In this document: positions 21,146 through 32,540 of the stretch, one piece after another
Numbering within the stretch: the stretch's first letter is position 1
Layout of the letters: each line of letters starts with the position of its first letter
Assembly: GCA_963931865.1 (NCBI GenBank)
Contig: OZ007511.1
Span: 11,173,396 to 11,237,395, forward strand
Length of the DNA: 64,000 nt
Direction: 5' to 3'
Source: Axinella damicornis
Lineage: Eukaryota > Porifera > Demospongiae > Axinellida > Axinellidae
Program-made: the position numbers and the translations under genes
Notes under the pieces: generated by a model
The model's database searches: none
Told to the model about the DNA's origin: nothing
What the model saw: only the letters and a program-made list of their open reading frames with translations

Positions 21146-22486
21146 TATTGCAGTAGTAGATGTTGTGCTATTCACTTGATGTACTTGAAGTATCAATTGC
21201 TGACAGGTCAGTGAATGATGATACAGTGCAACTGTGTGTCCTATTTTGGCACTCCATTTACTGTACCTCACATTTACCACTGATTGGTTGTTTTAGCCAA
21301 GCTGCGGTTACCTTGGTTGCGGGCCAGCTGCATGAGGACACAGTGGTTTTGTACTTTGGTATTAAAGACTAATTGCATAAGATGACCACTAGACAACTTG
21401 CCCAGTACTAGTGCAATATCTGCAAGATCACAGCAAGCGTATTTCAAACTTGTCAGAAAGTTTTCATGCCTTTGATGGCAGCAGGTGATCCTTCACAGAT
21501 GTTTAGTGGTTAGGATCTGCAGGATTATGATAACCATAAGATAATCTGGACAAGCTTCCTCTCAAGTTGCCCTAGTCTCTAATCCTGAAATTAGTGTTAT
21601 CTTAACCACTGTCCCATCAGGTTGTCTGCAGCCAGGGTAACATCTGCAAGATCACTGCAAATGATGTTTAACCATTTCCCGGATGAATTATTTTGCATTC
21701 CCTCTCCCCTCAATCTCCGGGTCTCACTCCCTCTGCTGTACCCCTCCCTCTCCCTATCCCCCCTGCCAATCACCATACCATGTCCTCGTGACCCAATTCT
21801 AGTGTTGTTCAGTGTATTGTGTTGGTACATGTGTAGTCATATGGTCCTGTGAGGACTGCACGAGAGGGTGGACCAGCTCAGGTTATCCTCTCTCAGGTTG
21901 CTTAATTTTGCTTGCTTGGTTACTGGGTGGGGCATGTCAGCCATTCAGTCAGTTAGTCAGTCAGTAGATTTGCGATCAAGCATGGTGCATGTACGTACTG
22001 GCTGTACTTACAGGTGACACTGACTTGAATACAGCACCATTTCATGGTGCAAATCGGTTGGGCAAAACACCTGGACAGGAGGAGAGGGAGAGTTCTTTGG
22101 CTGTATAGGCCAACTACAAATACACAGGAGGTCTGCAGAACCTGGATAGGTGCACATCTTCTGTTGAGCAGTGTGGAGGTCCCTGAACCGCTGACCCATA
22201 CACTTTCCCCTCTTAGACCATGAACCTGGCTAAGGTATTTATGTAGCTTGCCTGTTGATAAGTGTGTAGTACATGTAACCACAAAGGTCGGGGTGGTTGC
22301 TTGCACGGGTTGGTACTTAATTTCTCAACTCCATTCTTCAATGACCATCCAATTTTGCAAGTAGTAAATACTGTTATAATGCATTAGTAATGAAAAGTCT
22401 GTTGAAAATGACAACAAGTTCCATCGCAAGTTTCATTAAGTTATGCCATAACCAAAGTTGCTGTACTGCGAGTGCCATCACTAGTT
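21146..22486. other. Intergenic DNA between collagen copies
   Basis: Promoter-side DNA of the broken copy, then 3' flank of gene A. A segment near 22265-22360 (AACCACAAAGGTCGGGGTGG, CTCAACTCCATTCTTCAATGACC) recurs downstream of genes B, C, D, F and H. No gene seen. Confidence 0.5.
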
Positions 22487-25231
22487 TCATTTAGTGCACA
22501 CCGCACACGTGATCTCTCTCCTGCTCTGATATGGAGGACAGGGAATGCCTGTACACTCAGCTCGGACATGGTAGAACAAGGCTCCATCTCTATTTGCTGA
22601 ACTGCCAGTCACTGAATCGGGGTTTGCATCCACACACTCGTGCATCGAACGATGGTATCCATGGTGTTGAGCCATCAGGTAGCCGTAGTACTCACGAGTC
22701 CAGGAGGTGGGGCATGTCGTTTGCCCGGGAATCATGATAGATGTTCCACGAGTTGAAGCATAGCACACAGCACATGGTACGTTGTGATCATCAAATGCTG
22801 AAAGAGGTCCTAACGCTCCATGAGCAGTTTCATACTCTGTACCATACAGGAGAGCTTGGTAGCTTTGTGACCCAGATGGTGATGCTAAATAGTTTGGAGT
22901 GTTAGTCAGACAGATGTAGTTGGCTCCACCTCCTCTGTGGTTCCAAAAGCTTCCAGCAGCTCTTCCTGCATACACAAGTTGTGTTCCAGTTATGTTTGGA
23001 CATGTAGCCTTCCCCCACCGAGTGTATGCCACCCCACCTCCAGTGGGACCCGGGGGACCAGCTGGACCAGTGGCTCCCTTCTGCCCAGTCAAACCTGTTT
23101 GCATGGAAGCGATTTATACTGTTATACTTGCAGACTAGTGTGATACAGATTGATTTGTGATTGGGGCGTTCCTGTGTGTAAAGTCTCACTCACTTGCACC
23201 ACATTCAACACGTGTCAACATGCTCAATGAAATCTTTCTGACAAAGCAAGTGAATGTAAGAGAGAGCTACAGTATGCATCTTTAATCTGAGATTCGAAAA
23301 CCTTTTTGTCACTAGTCCAGCTTTTCATTACAAACTCATCTCCGGAAGACCTAAACGCAACTATGGAAGGCCTAAATGAAGTTCCAAAAAGGGACCAAAA
23401 AGGCTTCAGAGGGCCTAGGGACGACTTTGAGGGTCGAACTCAAAAATCCCTTTGCCTGTTGTGGGCGTTTTTTGATTTTAATGAGATTCATTGACCCGAG
23501 AATTTTTGATTCTAATGATATTCATAGACCCCACCCTCAAGAAACTAACACCACCCAGGCCCTCAAGAAAACATGCAAATTGGTGGTGTAAGGTGTGCCA
23601 TCAGTCAGATCTGGTCCAAGTTTAGGGAAATGCTGGGCGAAAATCCGGCTGACATCCACCTTTGACCTCCGATTGCTGGGCTTGTGGGGGGTCATGAATA
23701 TCATTAACGGTATTGCCAGAGGGGTCTCTCCATGTGTGCGGGCCCCACCAAGTTTGGCTGCTGAAGAGCGAATGCTGCGGGAGAGGAGTACCTACGAAAG
23801 TGGTGTGCGCTGAATGCATGAAAATGTGTCGTCTTGGTGGGAAGAATTCGGTGGTTAAAGGGTTAAGCCTTCTGTAGTTACGTTTAGGTCTTCCAGAGCT
23901 GTGTTTGTCGTGTAAATCTGGGGTCGTGGCAGAAACTGTTCTGCAAGTGTGCACCATTTTTAAAGACGCGTACCATGCGCGTATCATGTGCATGTGCATG
24001 TGTATTGCACCAGCAAGTTTATCAGTAATTAGAGTATAGTTGTACCAATTCCACCAATCAGATTACTTACTATGAGGTATCTAAATCTGATAGAAAACCT
24101 ACCTGCTACCTGCTGCAGTCTTATTTCGTCGAAAAGGACATCCGATGGTAGGTTATTCTGTTGAAAACTGGAGCACTAGCGTAGTTACCGTTACTGTACT
24201 CTAGACACTGAGACCAAGGGATCTAGAAACCTAAGGGCCCTGGGCTGTAGTGTCCCGAGTGCAGCGAGGGCACACAGCGCTAGTATCTGCCTTGTACTCG
24301 TTTCCAGTCTGTTATTTCGTCGAAAAGGACTCGTAGGTTATTTTGTTGGCAACTGAAGCGCTAGCGTAGTTACCGTTGCTATACTCTAAATCGGTTTGAC
24401 ACCGAGACCAATGGGATCTACGCGATTTAGAAACCCTCGGGCCCTTAGTAGCGCCCTCGCTGCGCTCGGGACGCTACAGCCCAGGGCCCTCGGGTTTCTA
24501 AATCACGTAGATCCCTTGGTCTCAATGTCTAACCTATATTTATGCACACAGTTTGAACCATTGAATGTTTTACATGAATTACTACTGTGCAGAGTATTTA
24601 CGTATGAGCAGGACTAGCACTGTATGAACTGACAAACTCTCCCTGAGAAGTAGCTAGGAATTGCCTGTACCTTGCAGGCCAGGAGGTCCTTGTAGCTGTG
24701 TTCCTCGATCTCCCTTTTCCCCCTTAATACCGGAAGGTCCGGTCGGTCCTGCTGGTCCCTGGGGTCCATCAGCCCCTTGTTGCTGTATTCCTGGATCTCC
24801 TTTTTCCCCCTTGATACCAGAAGTTCCGACTGATCCCTCGGGTCCGACTGGTCCCTGGGGTCCTGGCTTTCCCTGCAGTCCATCCCGTCCATCCCTACCA
24901 TCCTTGCCTTGCTGTTGCAGTAGCAATCTAACATCACCACAGAGAGAGGAGTTGATGGTAGTCTGCAGTGTTGATGCTGGTGTAGACTCAGCACTCCTCT
25001 CTGACCTGGAGATAGCAGTGGCTGCGGGAGAAAATATGTTGTTTGTACCTGACTACATTATAAAATGCACCATTTCCTCTCAGAAATATACATACCATAA
25101 TCTCATTGGTTGCTTGTCTGCATCTAAGGCCCAAGTATAGTAGAATGAGTATTTGTTTGAGATTCTTGCTCACCAGTACATTGTCCAGCAACCAGCAGCA
25201 GAGAAAGTGCAGCAAGTAACTTTGCCTCCAT
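22487..25231 (-). CDS. Short-chain (spongin-type) collagen, gene A, divergent copy
   Basis: Exons 25174-25231, 24671-25021 and 22487-23094; 338 residues, stop TGA. The signal exon reads [19 protein letters not shown]. The collagen exon starts [14 protein letters not shown], passes SSLCGDVRLLLQQQ and then [10 protein letters not shown] with two GEKGDxG-I/T-Q modules. The C-domain begins GGGVAYTRWGKATCPN and keeps the ten cysteines, but differs from the others at many sites: NYICLTNTPN, LLYGTEYETA, the IPC for IC change, and end ITCAVCTK. It is the most diverged complete member. Intron 1 is only 152 bp, much shorter than in its neighbours. The TATA box conserved in the others is not evident (AAAATAGG at the equivalent place). 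Secreted extracellular-matrix role inferred from family. Confidence 0.85.
23338..23906. mobile_element. Inverted-repeat element in intron 2 of gene A
   Basis: CTCCGGAAGACCTAAACGCA with ACTATGGAAGGCCTAA is inverted at the right as TTAAGCCTTCTGTAGTTACG with TTTAGGTCTTCCAGAG. The spacing is about 570 bp and the interior is non-coding. Confidence 0.6.
24404..24523. repeat. 120-bp near-perfect foldback in intron 2 of gene A
   Basis: GAGACCAATGGGATCTACGC..AAACCCTCGGGCCC pairs with GGGCCCTCGGGTTTC..ACGTAGATCCCTTGGTCTC. The loop is GC-rich (GCGCCCTCGCTGCGCTCGGG). A diverged copy of one arm lies at 24206-24280. It is probably an inverted-repeat transposon end or a hairpin element. Confidence 0.7.
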
Positions 25232-25467
25232 TATTCCAGTAGTAGATGGTTTGACAATATTCGCTTGGTGGAGTTGAAGTATCAATTGCTGACAGGTCAG
25301 TGAATGATGATATACAGTGCAACTGTGTGTCCTATTTTACCTTTTGTACTTCAGTACTTGATACTAATTGACCACTAGACATCTGGCCCTGTATTAGTGA
25401 CCACTGTAAAAGCAAATTGATTGTTTAAACAAGATGTGGTTACCTTGGTTGAAGGTGGGAGACTATG

Positions 25468-25676
25468 TACTTTGGTACTTGGTATTGAGGGCTAATTGAC
25501 CACTAGACAACTGGCCCAGATCAGCTTATATTAGTGACCACTGTAAGGCCATAGTAACAAGGTGAGAGACTATGGTTTGTTGTACTTTGGTACTTGGTAT
25601 TGAGGGCTAATTGACCACTAGACAACTGGCCCAGATCAGCTTATATTAGTGACCACTGTAAGGCCATAGTAACAAA
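25468..25676. repeat. Two direct repeats of about 100 bp upstream of gene A
   Basis: GTACTTTGGTACTTGGTATT..CTGTAAGGCCATAGTAACAA occurs twice head to tail, at about 25468-25562 and 25588-25676. The second copy ends at the left terminus of the inverted-repeat element that follows. Confidence 0.75.
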
Positions 25677-26430
25677 ATTCATAGTTTCTGGTCATGAATT
25701 ATTCAAATAATCCATGCGGTCGAGCGGCACTTTTTAATTTAATATTCATTACTTATTTTACCAGGGACGTCCCCATTTCATGAACAGCCACTCCTTGAAG
25801 CATGACATACGCAATACCCAATTTGCAACTTTCAGATACAAACTGATAAATTCTTTCACTTTGTAGAAGCACGTCGCTTCTTCTGTCCAGGTCCAGTGCA
25901 GCAACACAACTGCGTTCCACTTGTAAACTTTAGGATGTTCACGCAGGCAAGTAGCACACGTCAATGGTGCGCACGCATAGGCGTCCTTTTCGTCGCCGTA
26001 TCACAATCCCCAGACCGCTCGACCATAAACTTCAGGTAAGTGCCAAAGGCAGCCACTTCCCCTAACTTCGCTGCCAGATTGCATGGTTGGAAGGGGCCCG
26101 ATTGCTTACTTGCCACAACTACGGAAAATGGCTGCTCTTTGTAGGTTTCAGGAAACTCGAAAGGGTGGCTGCTGGTAGATGGAACTTCAATACTGCCATC
26201 GCGAATTCCAGTATATAACTCTACAAGAGAGCAACATTCCTGCACCACCATGATTGCCCAGGGTAAAATAAGCTTGAAATCAGCAGCAATACCAACCGAG
26301 ACTAACATCACGAGGTAACTGACAACTGACAGAAGCACGCATGCGCAACGACCTTTGAACTCTATTAATAATCCAAGCGGTGGTCTTTTTAAATGCTGGC
26401 GGTGACCAGAAACTATGAATTTTGTTACTA
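25670..26430. mobile_element. Inverted-repeat element (TAGTAACAAAATTC ends) with an internal open frame
   Basis: TAGTAACAAAATTCATAGTT with TCTGGTCA at the left is repeated inverted at the right end (TGACCAGAAACTATGAATTTTGTTACTA). Subterminal AATAATCCA.GCGGT words are inverted too. On the - strand a frame of about 125 codons (26338-25961) begins with a hydrophobic stretch LLSVVSYLVMLVSVGIAA and contains HPFEFPETYKEQPFSVVVAS, ending MRAHH. It starts at GTG rather than ATG and matches no family I know. It may be captured host sequence. Confidence 0.6.
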
Positions 26431-27860
26431 CCGTAGATTCAGCGCCCAGGTTTTCGGGACCTTAGAACGCCGCTGAACAGGGGGGTGGGCGCTAGATACC
26501 TTGATACCTTAGGGATAAGATTAATAACGGGTACTATTAATAGCGAATTTTTAGTAATTTTAGTAACTATATCGTGATAAGTGGGAATGGTATCGTCAAG
26601 AACAGGACACGTAGTGCATTTGGAAACTTCATGCTTCGAGATGACCACTAGGAGACAGTATTTTCCCACAATTTATGTACTTCACAGACGTCGTGACTAT
26701 TGTTTAGGCTGTTTTTTTCCAGCTATTTCCTATTATTACATTTGGCCCCACCTCTTCAGCTTCACAATATGCACGTTGTTGTATATATGGTAAGCGGTCA
26801 CTCCCACGCCTTGGATATGGCCGTACACGAACGCAGATACGTGATAGCACCTGTTCAATGTGCATCGGCATAGATGTCGCGTCGATTGCAGCTGCACTGT
26901 GTTCTGTACAAGTTCTGCGTGGGGTTTGTGAATAGTTTTTCATGTGCAACCAAGTTTAGAGTAGCCAACAGATGCCCATTAGAACAGGGCAGTCTGATCT
27001 GTGGAAGATTGTGATGCCATCTTTGTAGCAGATGACCTAAAGCAATCAGTGTAATTGCTTGGTGGAAGAGGTTACATGGAGGACCCCACAAAACCACAAA
27101 TTAAATTGGGGATGGCTGTTTGCAAGGGGCTCTTGCTGGGGGCTGTGGTGAAAACCCGGACGGATGACCCGAAGTAAAATAGCGATAATTATCGTAGCGA
27201 CTTAGCTGAAAGACTTGGATGTTTGCACCAACTTTAACTAATAACGTGTAGCATCTGTAGGCAGCTGCTGGAGGAGTTTTGTGGGACCTGAATGAAGTAG
27301 CTTTAGCAAAGGTACAGGCTGTATTGCTACTGCGTTTGTACCTAGCGTTGCGTTTATGTCAAGCTTCTAAGCAGAGCAAGGGGCGAGTCTCAAGGACAGT
27401 AGAATAACTAGTACTCGATGCTTTTGTAGTATAGATTACTCACACTCGCTTGGCCCAGCTCCCTAGCACTGTGAAATGCCAACAAATGCCTGGTTACTGT
27501 GCAACCCAACCAACTTGCGAGACTAAACTGTTCTCTGACTTCCCTGCACGAGGCAATGGCTACTTCACGATCCAAAGTATTACTGTGCAATTAATATTCA
27601 GCCAACTATTTTCTCTACACGTGGAAGCACTAATTACTACTTCTGGTCAGGGTTTTTACCACGGCCCTTACTTTGGGGAGTACAGTAAAGTGTTTTCCAA
27701 CTCCAAGCCATTCAAGAATACATGTACAGTAACAGCAAAATTTAATGATACAACAGCTCACTGTTACAAGAATGCATTTTACTTTAGTTCGCCATACGTA
27801 AGCTATGTGCACATCATGTTAACCGGATGCTAGCACTGCTACAATGTGCTACGAAATGTG
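26431..27860. other. Intergenic DNA between genes A and B
   Basis: It begins with CCGTAGATTCAGCGCCC, like one end of a TA-target MITE whose other end I could not find. The rest is non-coding, ending in the 3' flank of gene B. No gene recognised. Confidence 0.4.
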
Positions 27861-28500
27861 TTACTTGGTGCACACGGTGCATGTAAGCTCTCTTCCATTT
27901 ATGTAAGGAGGACATATGCCAGCACACCGAGCTTCAACATGGACAAACAGTGCTCCATCTGTATTGCTTGCACTACCCGGTATAGACTGTGGACTTTGAT
28001 CAACACATTCGAATGTTGAGCGATGATGGTTCTGCTGTTCTGCCATCAGGTAGCCATAGTATTCACGAGTCCATGAGGAAGGGCACACAGTCTTTCCTGG
28101 TATCATCATCACTGTCCCCCTGGTTGAAGCATAGCACACTGCACACGGGACATTGTGGTTATTTACTGCAAAGAGTGGGGTACTGTGATATGTCTCATAC
28201 TCTGCACCGTATAGGTAGGCACGGCCTGTTTGTTCACCAGTTGTGTACCTCAAGTAGTTTGGGTCATCAGGCAGGCAGAGATAGTCTGCTCCACCTCCTT
28301 TTTGATTCCAATAGCTTCCAGCAGCTCTTCCTGCATAGACGAGTTGTGTTCCAGAAGTGGTTGGACATGTGGTCCTCCCCCACCTAGTGTACACCACCCC
28401 ACCAGCAGTGGGACCCGGGGGACCAGCAAGACCAGTGTCTCCTTTCTGCCCAGTCACCCCTTTTTGCCCTAAGGAAGATATCAATATATTACGATTTTAA

Positions 28501-28537
<37 letters not shown>

Positions 28538-29286
28538 TAATGGAAGTGGGATATTCGTGGGGCGGGACTAGACTGGTGACTCTGACTGGGAGCAGCAGTT
28601 GAAGCAGACGCAATTGGGGAGCTGCAGTTGAATCAGATGCAATTGGGGAACAGCAGTTGAAGCGGGCGCAATCGGGGAGCAGCAGCCGAAGCGGACACAA
28701 TCAGGGAGCAGTTGAAACGGACAGCAGCAGCTGAAATGGACGCAAGCGGCGAGCAGCAGCTGAAGCGGGTGCAAACGGGGAGCAGCAGTTGAAGCGGATC
28801 GATGCAATCGCGCGGGGAGCAGCAGCCGAAGCGGACTCAATCAGGGAGCAGTTGAAATGGACGCAATCGAGAGCAGCAGTTGAAACGGACGCAATCAAGA
28901 GCAGCAGCTGAAGCGGATGCAATCGGGGAGCAGCAACTAGCTCTGCACCGAGAGCTGTCCGGCACCGGATTACTCACGTAGGCGAGCGAAGGGGGAAGTA
29001 GCCCTGCAAACAGAGTCGATGCCATGCTCATGAACATGATTTCATCCACGTACAGGTAGCAGACAAGTGTTTGAGGCTTACCACAGTTATCTGAGAAGTA
29101 GCTGTTGGTGAAGTATTTGTGTGTAAAAGAGAATGAAGGAACTTTACAGACAGGTACGCTGTCACAGTAAGGGACGAAGCAATTATCGCAAAGTGACCGG
29201 CTAGCGTCGTGTGAAAATACTCTCACTGTAATAGTTAGTGCATGTCAAATTTGTTTTGTGATTAAATGTTGTGGTTTATGACAACC

Positions 29287-29320
<34 letters not shown>

Positions 29321-30260
29321 AATTGTACACAGAAAGTTTCCAGATGTACGTGCATTATAATATGTAGAGTATGAACAAGAATTATAGAACTGTATAAGCA
29401 AACTCCCCTTGTGAAGTAGCTACGTAGTGTACCTTGCAGGCCAGGAGGTCCTTGTAGCTGTATTCCTTGATCTCCCTTTTCCCCCTTCATACCAGAAGGT
29501 CCGGTTGGTCCCTGGCGTCCTGCTGGTCCCTGGGGTCCATCAGCCCCTTGTAGTTGTATTCCTGGATCTCCTTTTTCCCCCTTGATACCATAAGGTCCGA
29601 CTGATCCCTCGGGTCCAGCTGGTCCCTGGGGTCCGACTGGTCCCTGGGGCCCTGGCTTTCCCTGCAGTCCATCACGTCCATCCCTACCATCCTTGCCTTG
29701 CTGTTGCAGTAGCAATCTAACATCACCACAGAGAGAGGAGTTGATGGTAGTCTGCAGTGTAGATGCTGCTGTAGACTCAACACTCCTCTCTGACCTGGAG
29801 ATAGCAGTGGCTGTGGGGGAAACATATTTCATGATGGAATCTGCACGGGAATGTTGCTCACCCAAATCTATGCAACCTTGAGATCAATATTGGCATCTCA
29901 AGTGTGTGTACCAGCCTCTAGATTGTGGAACAAAGGCACACAGGCTTGTTACACTCCTGGTAGGGGAAAAATTGTGCCGCGTAAATAATGTAAATTTTTT
30001 TCAAATATTTGCAGTCTTACTTCATCCGCAAATACTGTGAAATTATAACTGCAACTACGGTAACTGACCACAGTGTGCAAATGCTTGTTAGTTTGACCAT
30101 TCTTCTCTTGATGTATTCGATTGGCTATGCACCACTTGCATTCATCTAAGGTACCAGCATGGTAAAATGAGTGCATCGGTAAGTGTTTGAGATTCTGCTC
30201 ACCAGTACATTGTCCAGCAACCAGCAACAGAGAAAGTGCAGCGAGTAACTTTGCCTCCAT
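27861..30260 (-). CDS. Short-chain (spongin-type) collagen, gene B
   Basis: Exons 30203-30260, 29433-29810 and 27861-28468; 347 residues, stop TAA. The collagen exon is of the SSLCGDVRLLLQQQG type, with [16 protein letters not shown] and two GEKGD modules. The C-domain exon opens GQKGVTGQKGDTGLAGPP and reads [45 protein letters not shown] and SNTDGALFVHVE at the variable patches. All ten cysteines are kept. The promoter has GTATATAAG and TGACGTAAG. Intron 2 holds a GT run and a minisatellite of about 28 bp also found in intron 2 of gene D, plus a C run. The start ATG is chosen because it opens the conserved signal peptide. Confidence 0.88.
28502..28534 (-). repeat. (GT)n microsatellite in intron 2 of gene B
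   Basis: Sixteen GT dinucleotides immediately after the C-domain exon's acceptor region. Confidence 0.93.
28577..28940. repeat. Minisatellite of about 28 bp in intron 2 of gene B
   Basis: Units such as GAGCAGCAGTTGAAGCGG followed by ACGCAATCGGG repeat about 13 times with length variation. The same family is at 37866-38165 in gene D. Confidence 0.85.
29287..29318. repeat. Poly-C run in intron 2 of gene B
   Basis: About 32 consecutive C residues. A matching run lies at the same place in gene F (47069-47094). Gene H has only a short CCCC there. Length may be unreliable in assembly. Confidence 0.85.
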
Positions 30261-30360
30261 TATTCGCCAGTAGAAGAGATTTCACGCTATTCTCTTGGTG
30301 GAGTTGAAGAACGTACCCGTGTGTTGCTAACAGGTTGGTGATACTTTGCAACTTGTCTTC

Positions 30361-30392
30361 TTATATACTATTTTGACACTCCACTTACGTCA
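30361..30392 (-). promoter_or_regulatory. Core promoter of gene B: TATA box and TGACGTAAG site
   Basis: On the - strand, TGACGTAAG (30392-30384, a CRE/bZIP-like word) precedes GTATATAA (30368-30361), which is about 100 bp upstream of the ATG. The arrangement recurs upstream of E and G. Confidence 0.55.
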
Positions 30393-30910
30393 CACATTGG
30401 GCTGATAAAATCTTTATGTACTTTTCCTTTGTAATGGACAGTGCTTAATGTTTGTGTAGCAATTCCTACTGATTGGCTGGCGAAAAGTTCTCTATCAAAA
30501 CTCAGTTGTACTCATGGTAGAAGTTCGGAGTCTGTCATGATGTGTCATGCTCAGTGTACCAAGAAATTGGGGACACAAATGTTATCAATGTATGCATTAG
30601 TTTGGGCTTATATGCCAGAATGGACAAAGAGCCAGCCCTCACTGCTACTAAACGATGATGATGAACCTTGTGTCATAAAGTTATTTTGTGCCTTGTAAGG
30701 TTGTACGTACATGCTTCAAAGCAGGAAAAGGATGGCATGTGGCATTGAGACCTTACTTATGTAGACCCATTTCCTACTTTCAGTTTATGCAGCAAGTACA
30801 ACCTCAAAGATCATACTAACTTCCTGATCACAACTGATTTACAACCAATGATTGATAAGTCCCCTCACTACTACCTACATTTATGGAATGGAACAAATTT
30901 GACGTTTTTT

Positions 30911-30993
30911 TGTCTCGGCACCGAAGTGCCGAGACACAGTGCTGGATGCGTAGGTACGTACGTACGTACGTGCGTGCGTACGTACGTACGTAG
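30911..30993. repeat. Perfect 26-bp hairpin followed by a (GTAC)n tract
   Basis: TGTCTCGGCAC-CGAA-GTGCCGAGACA forms an 11-bp stem with a 4-base loop at 30911-30936. It is followed within 20 bp by ACGTACGTACG repeats (30954-30993). Confidence 0.75.
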
Positions 30994-31560
30994 TACGTCG
31001 CTTTTCGCAATGCGCCCGCGCAAGTGCTGCATGCATGCTCTACACCCTTAATAGGGTGTCAAACGTATTTATAGCCTGCAAGTACATCTTCAAAATTGAT
31101 TATGGGTTTGAATGGCTGCTCATGAATCCTCTTACCAAGACTGCTGCTACGTAGCTCTAATACTTAATTCAGGACAATGAATTCAGGACAATGAATACTC
31201 ACTGGCCCATCCAGTGTGCTGCACTCAGCCATCCCAAGTGCATACTAAAGCTCACTCAGCTCTAGCTAGCTAGCTATAGGCCTATAGATAAGTGCTGAAA
31301 GAATTGGCCAAGGTGTTGACTACACATCAAGCCCAGACTGCTTTCACCCTTTGGGTGAACATTCCTGACCCACCCTTGCTCACACAGAACCTCCAAGGAT
31401 ATTGACGCTCACTTGAGCTGAAAGTCTCGTAGCTAACAGGTTTTGCAGTCATAATAAAGGGTTAAGCAGCTGCCATGTCCTCTGCATGATTCTAGCTGAT
31501 ACCAAGTCGTGCCGAGACACATCAAGTCTTTTAAAGACTCACTTGTTATTGTATCAATAA

Positions 31561-32540
31561 GCCGTGTGTGACCAAGCCACTGACAGTGACTTGGAGTGTG
31601 TGTGTAAGCATGTGCAACTATGCGGTTGCTACGTGCTAAGCAGCATGTTGAGACATATAGAGCATAGCAGAGAGCTTCATACAACTGTACGTCAAGCCCA
31701 TCATTCAAGGTAAGACGTACGTAGCTACCAGGTGTGTGTGACCAAGCCACTGGCAGTGACTTGGAGTGTGTGTGTGTGTAAGCATGTGCAACTACGTACC
31801 TGGTGCTATGTATGTACTGAGCAACATGTTGAGACATAGAGTGTAGCAGAGAGCTCCATACGTCAAGCCCATCATTCAAGGTAAGACTAAGCTACCAGAT
31901 GTGTGCGACCTAGCCACTGACAGTGACTTGGAGTATGTGTAACTACCTGGTTGCTACCAAGCAATAGGTTGACACATGGAGATTTGGAGTATCACTATGT
32001 CTCAAAGTAATCGTTTTGATGTGATATGGATTCTGATGCTAAAGGCATTTGACCTATATTATGTGTATGTACGTACATAAGATATGTTTATGAAGCTACA
32101 TATAGTCTGTGACTATAGTATATCAGGAGCGCATAATGTGGTAGAGAGCGGAAGGGAGGGAGGAGCATGAAACGACCACCCAATAGATTCCCCACGGTAG
32201 TCCCGTTACTATTTTTAGCTCGCACGCGTACGGAAACTTCAAAGAAAGATGACTACTAGAACACAGAGAAAAGGCCAGTATCAGGACTCCAATGGTAGCA
32301 AGGCAGGGGAATGACATACTGGTAGTGGCTGACCTCGAGAAAGTGCTGTATGACGATGCAGTCGATCGAGCCACTTCACACAGCCAAGTGGGCGTCTCGA
32401 CTAGTGGAAATAACCGCCCCTTCTGCTTTCGTTTCACGCTCCTCCCATTCTTGCGCTCTCTACCTCATTATGTGCTTCTGAGTATATACATATGTTGCAG
32501 CAATGATGGATATTGATGTTTGCTGCAATTGTAATTGTTT
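31561..32540 (+). repeat. Displaced copy of the importin exon 14 end and intron 14
   Basis: 31561-32123 repeats the order of 16942-17340: CCAAGCCACTGACAGTGACT, exon 14 end fragments, then CACATGGAGAT..GGAGTATCACT and GCTAAAGGCATTTGA. Two fragments of the exon 14 end (31659-31709 and 31839-31880), each followed by GTAAGAC, are present. The match resumes at 32488-32540 (TTGCAGCAATGATGGATATT) after a 357-bp CAGGAGC transposon. No complete exon is present. Confidence 0.8.
32124..32480. mobile_element. CAGGAGC-family MITE, copy 1 (7-bp duplication AGTATAT)
   Basis: The element begins CAGGAGCGCATAATG and ends with the inverted GCTTCTG (one change). Long subterminal inverted repeats include GGTAGAGAGCGGAAG and CGCTCTCTACC. 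It is flanked by AGTATAT at 32117-32123 and 32481-32487. The related locus at 17330 has the site without the insert. It is closest to the copies at 49.15 and 60.48 kb. Confidence 0.85.

Noticed and set aside
22531..23143. + strand frames opposite the collagen exons, some Pro-rich ([16 protein letters not shown])
   Set aside because: Shadows of the - strand Gly-X-Y and C-domain coding sequence, repeated at every copy.
29060..29226. Cys-rich frame (SLCDNCFVPYCDSVPVCKVP) as a possible extra exon of the collagen genes
   Set aside because: The homologous blocks in F, G and H differ by indels not divisible by three, so the frame is not conserved; kept only as a conserved intron block.
30441..30698. 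+ strand ORF of 85 codons upstream of gene B
   Set aside because: No recognisable motif, no splice context, composition typical of chance ORFs at this GC content.
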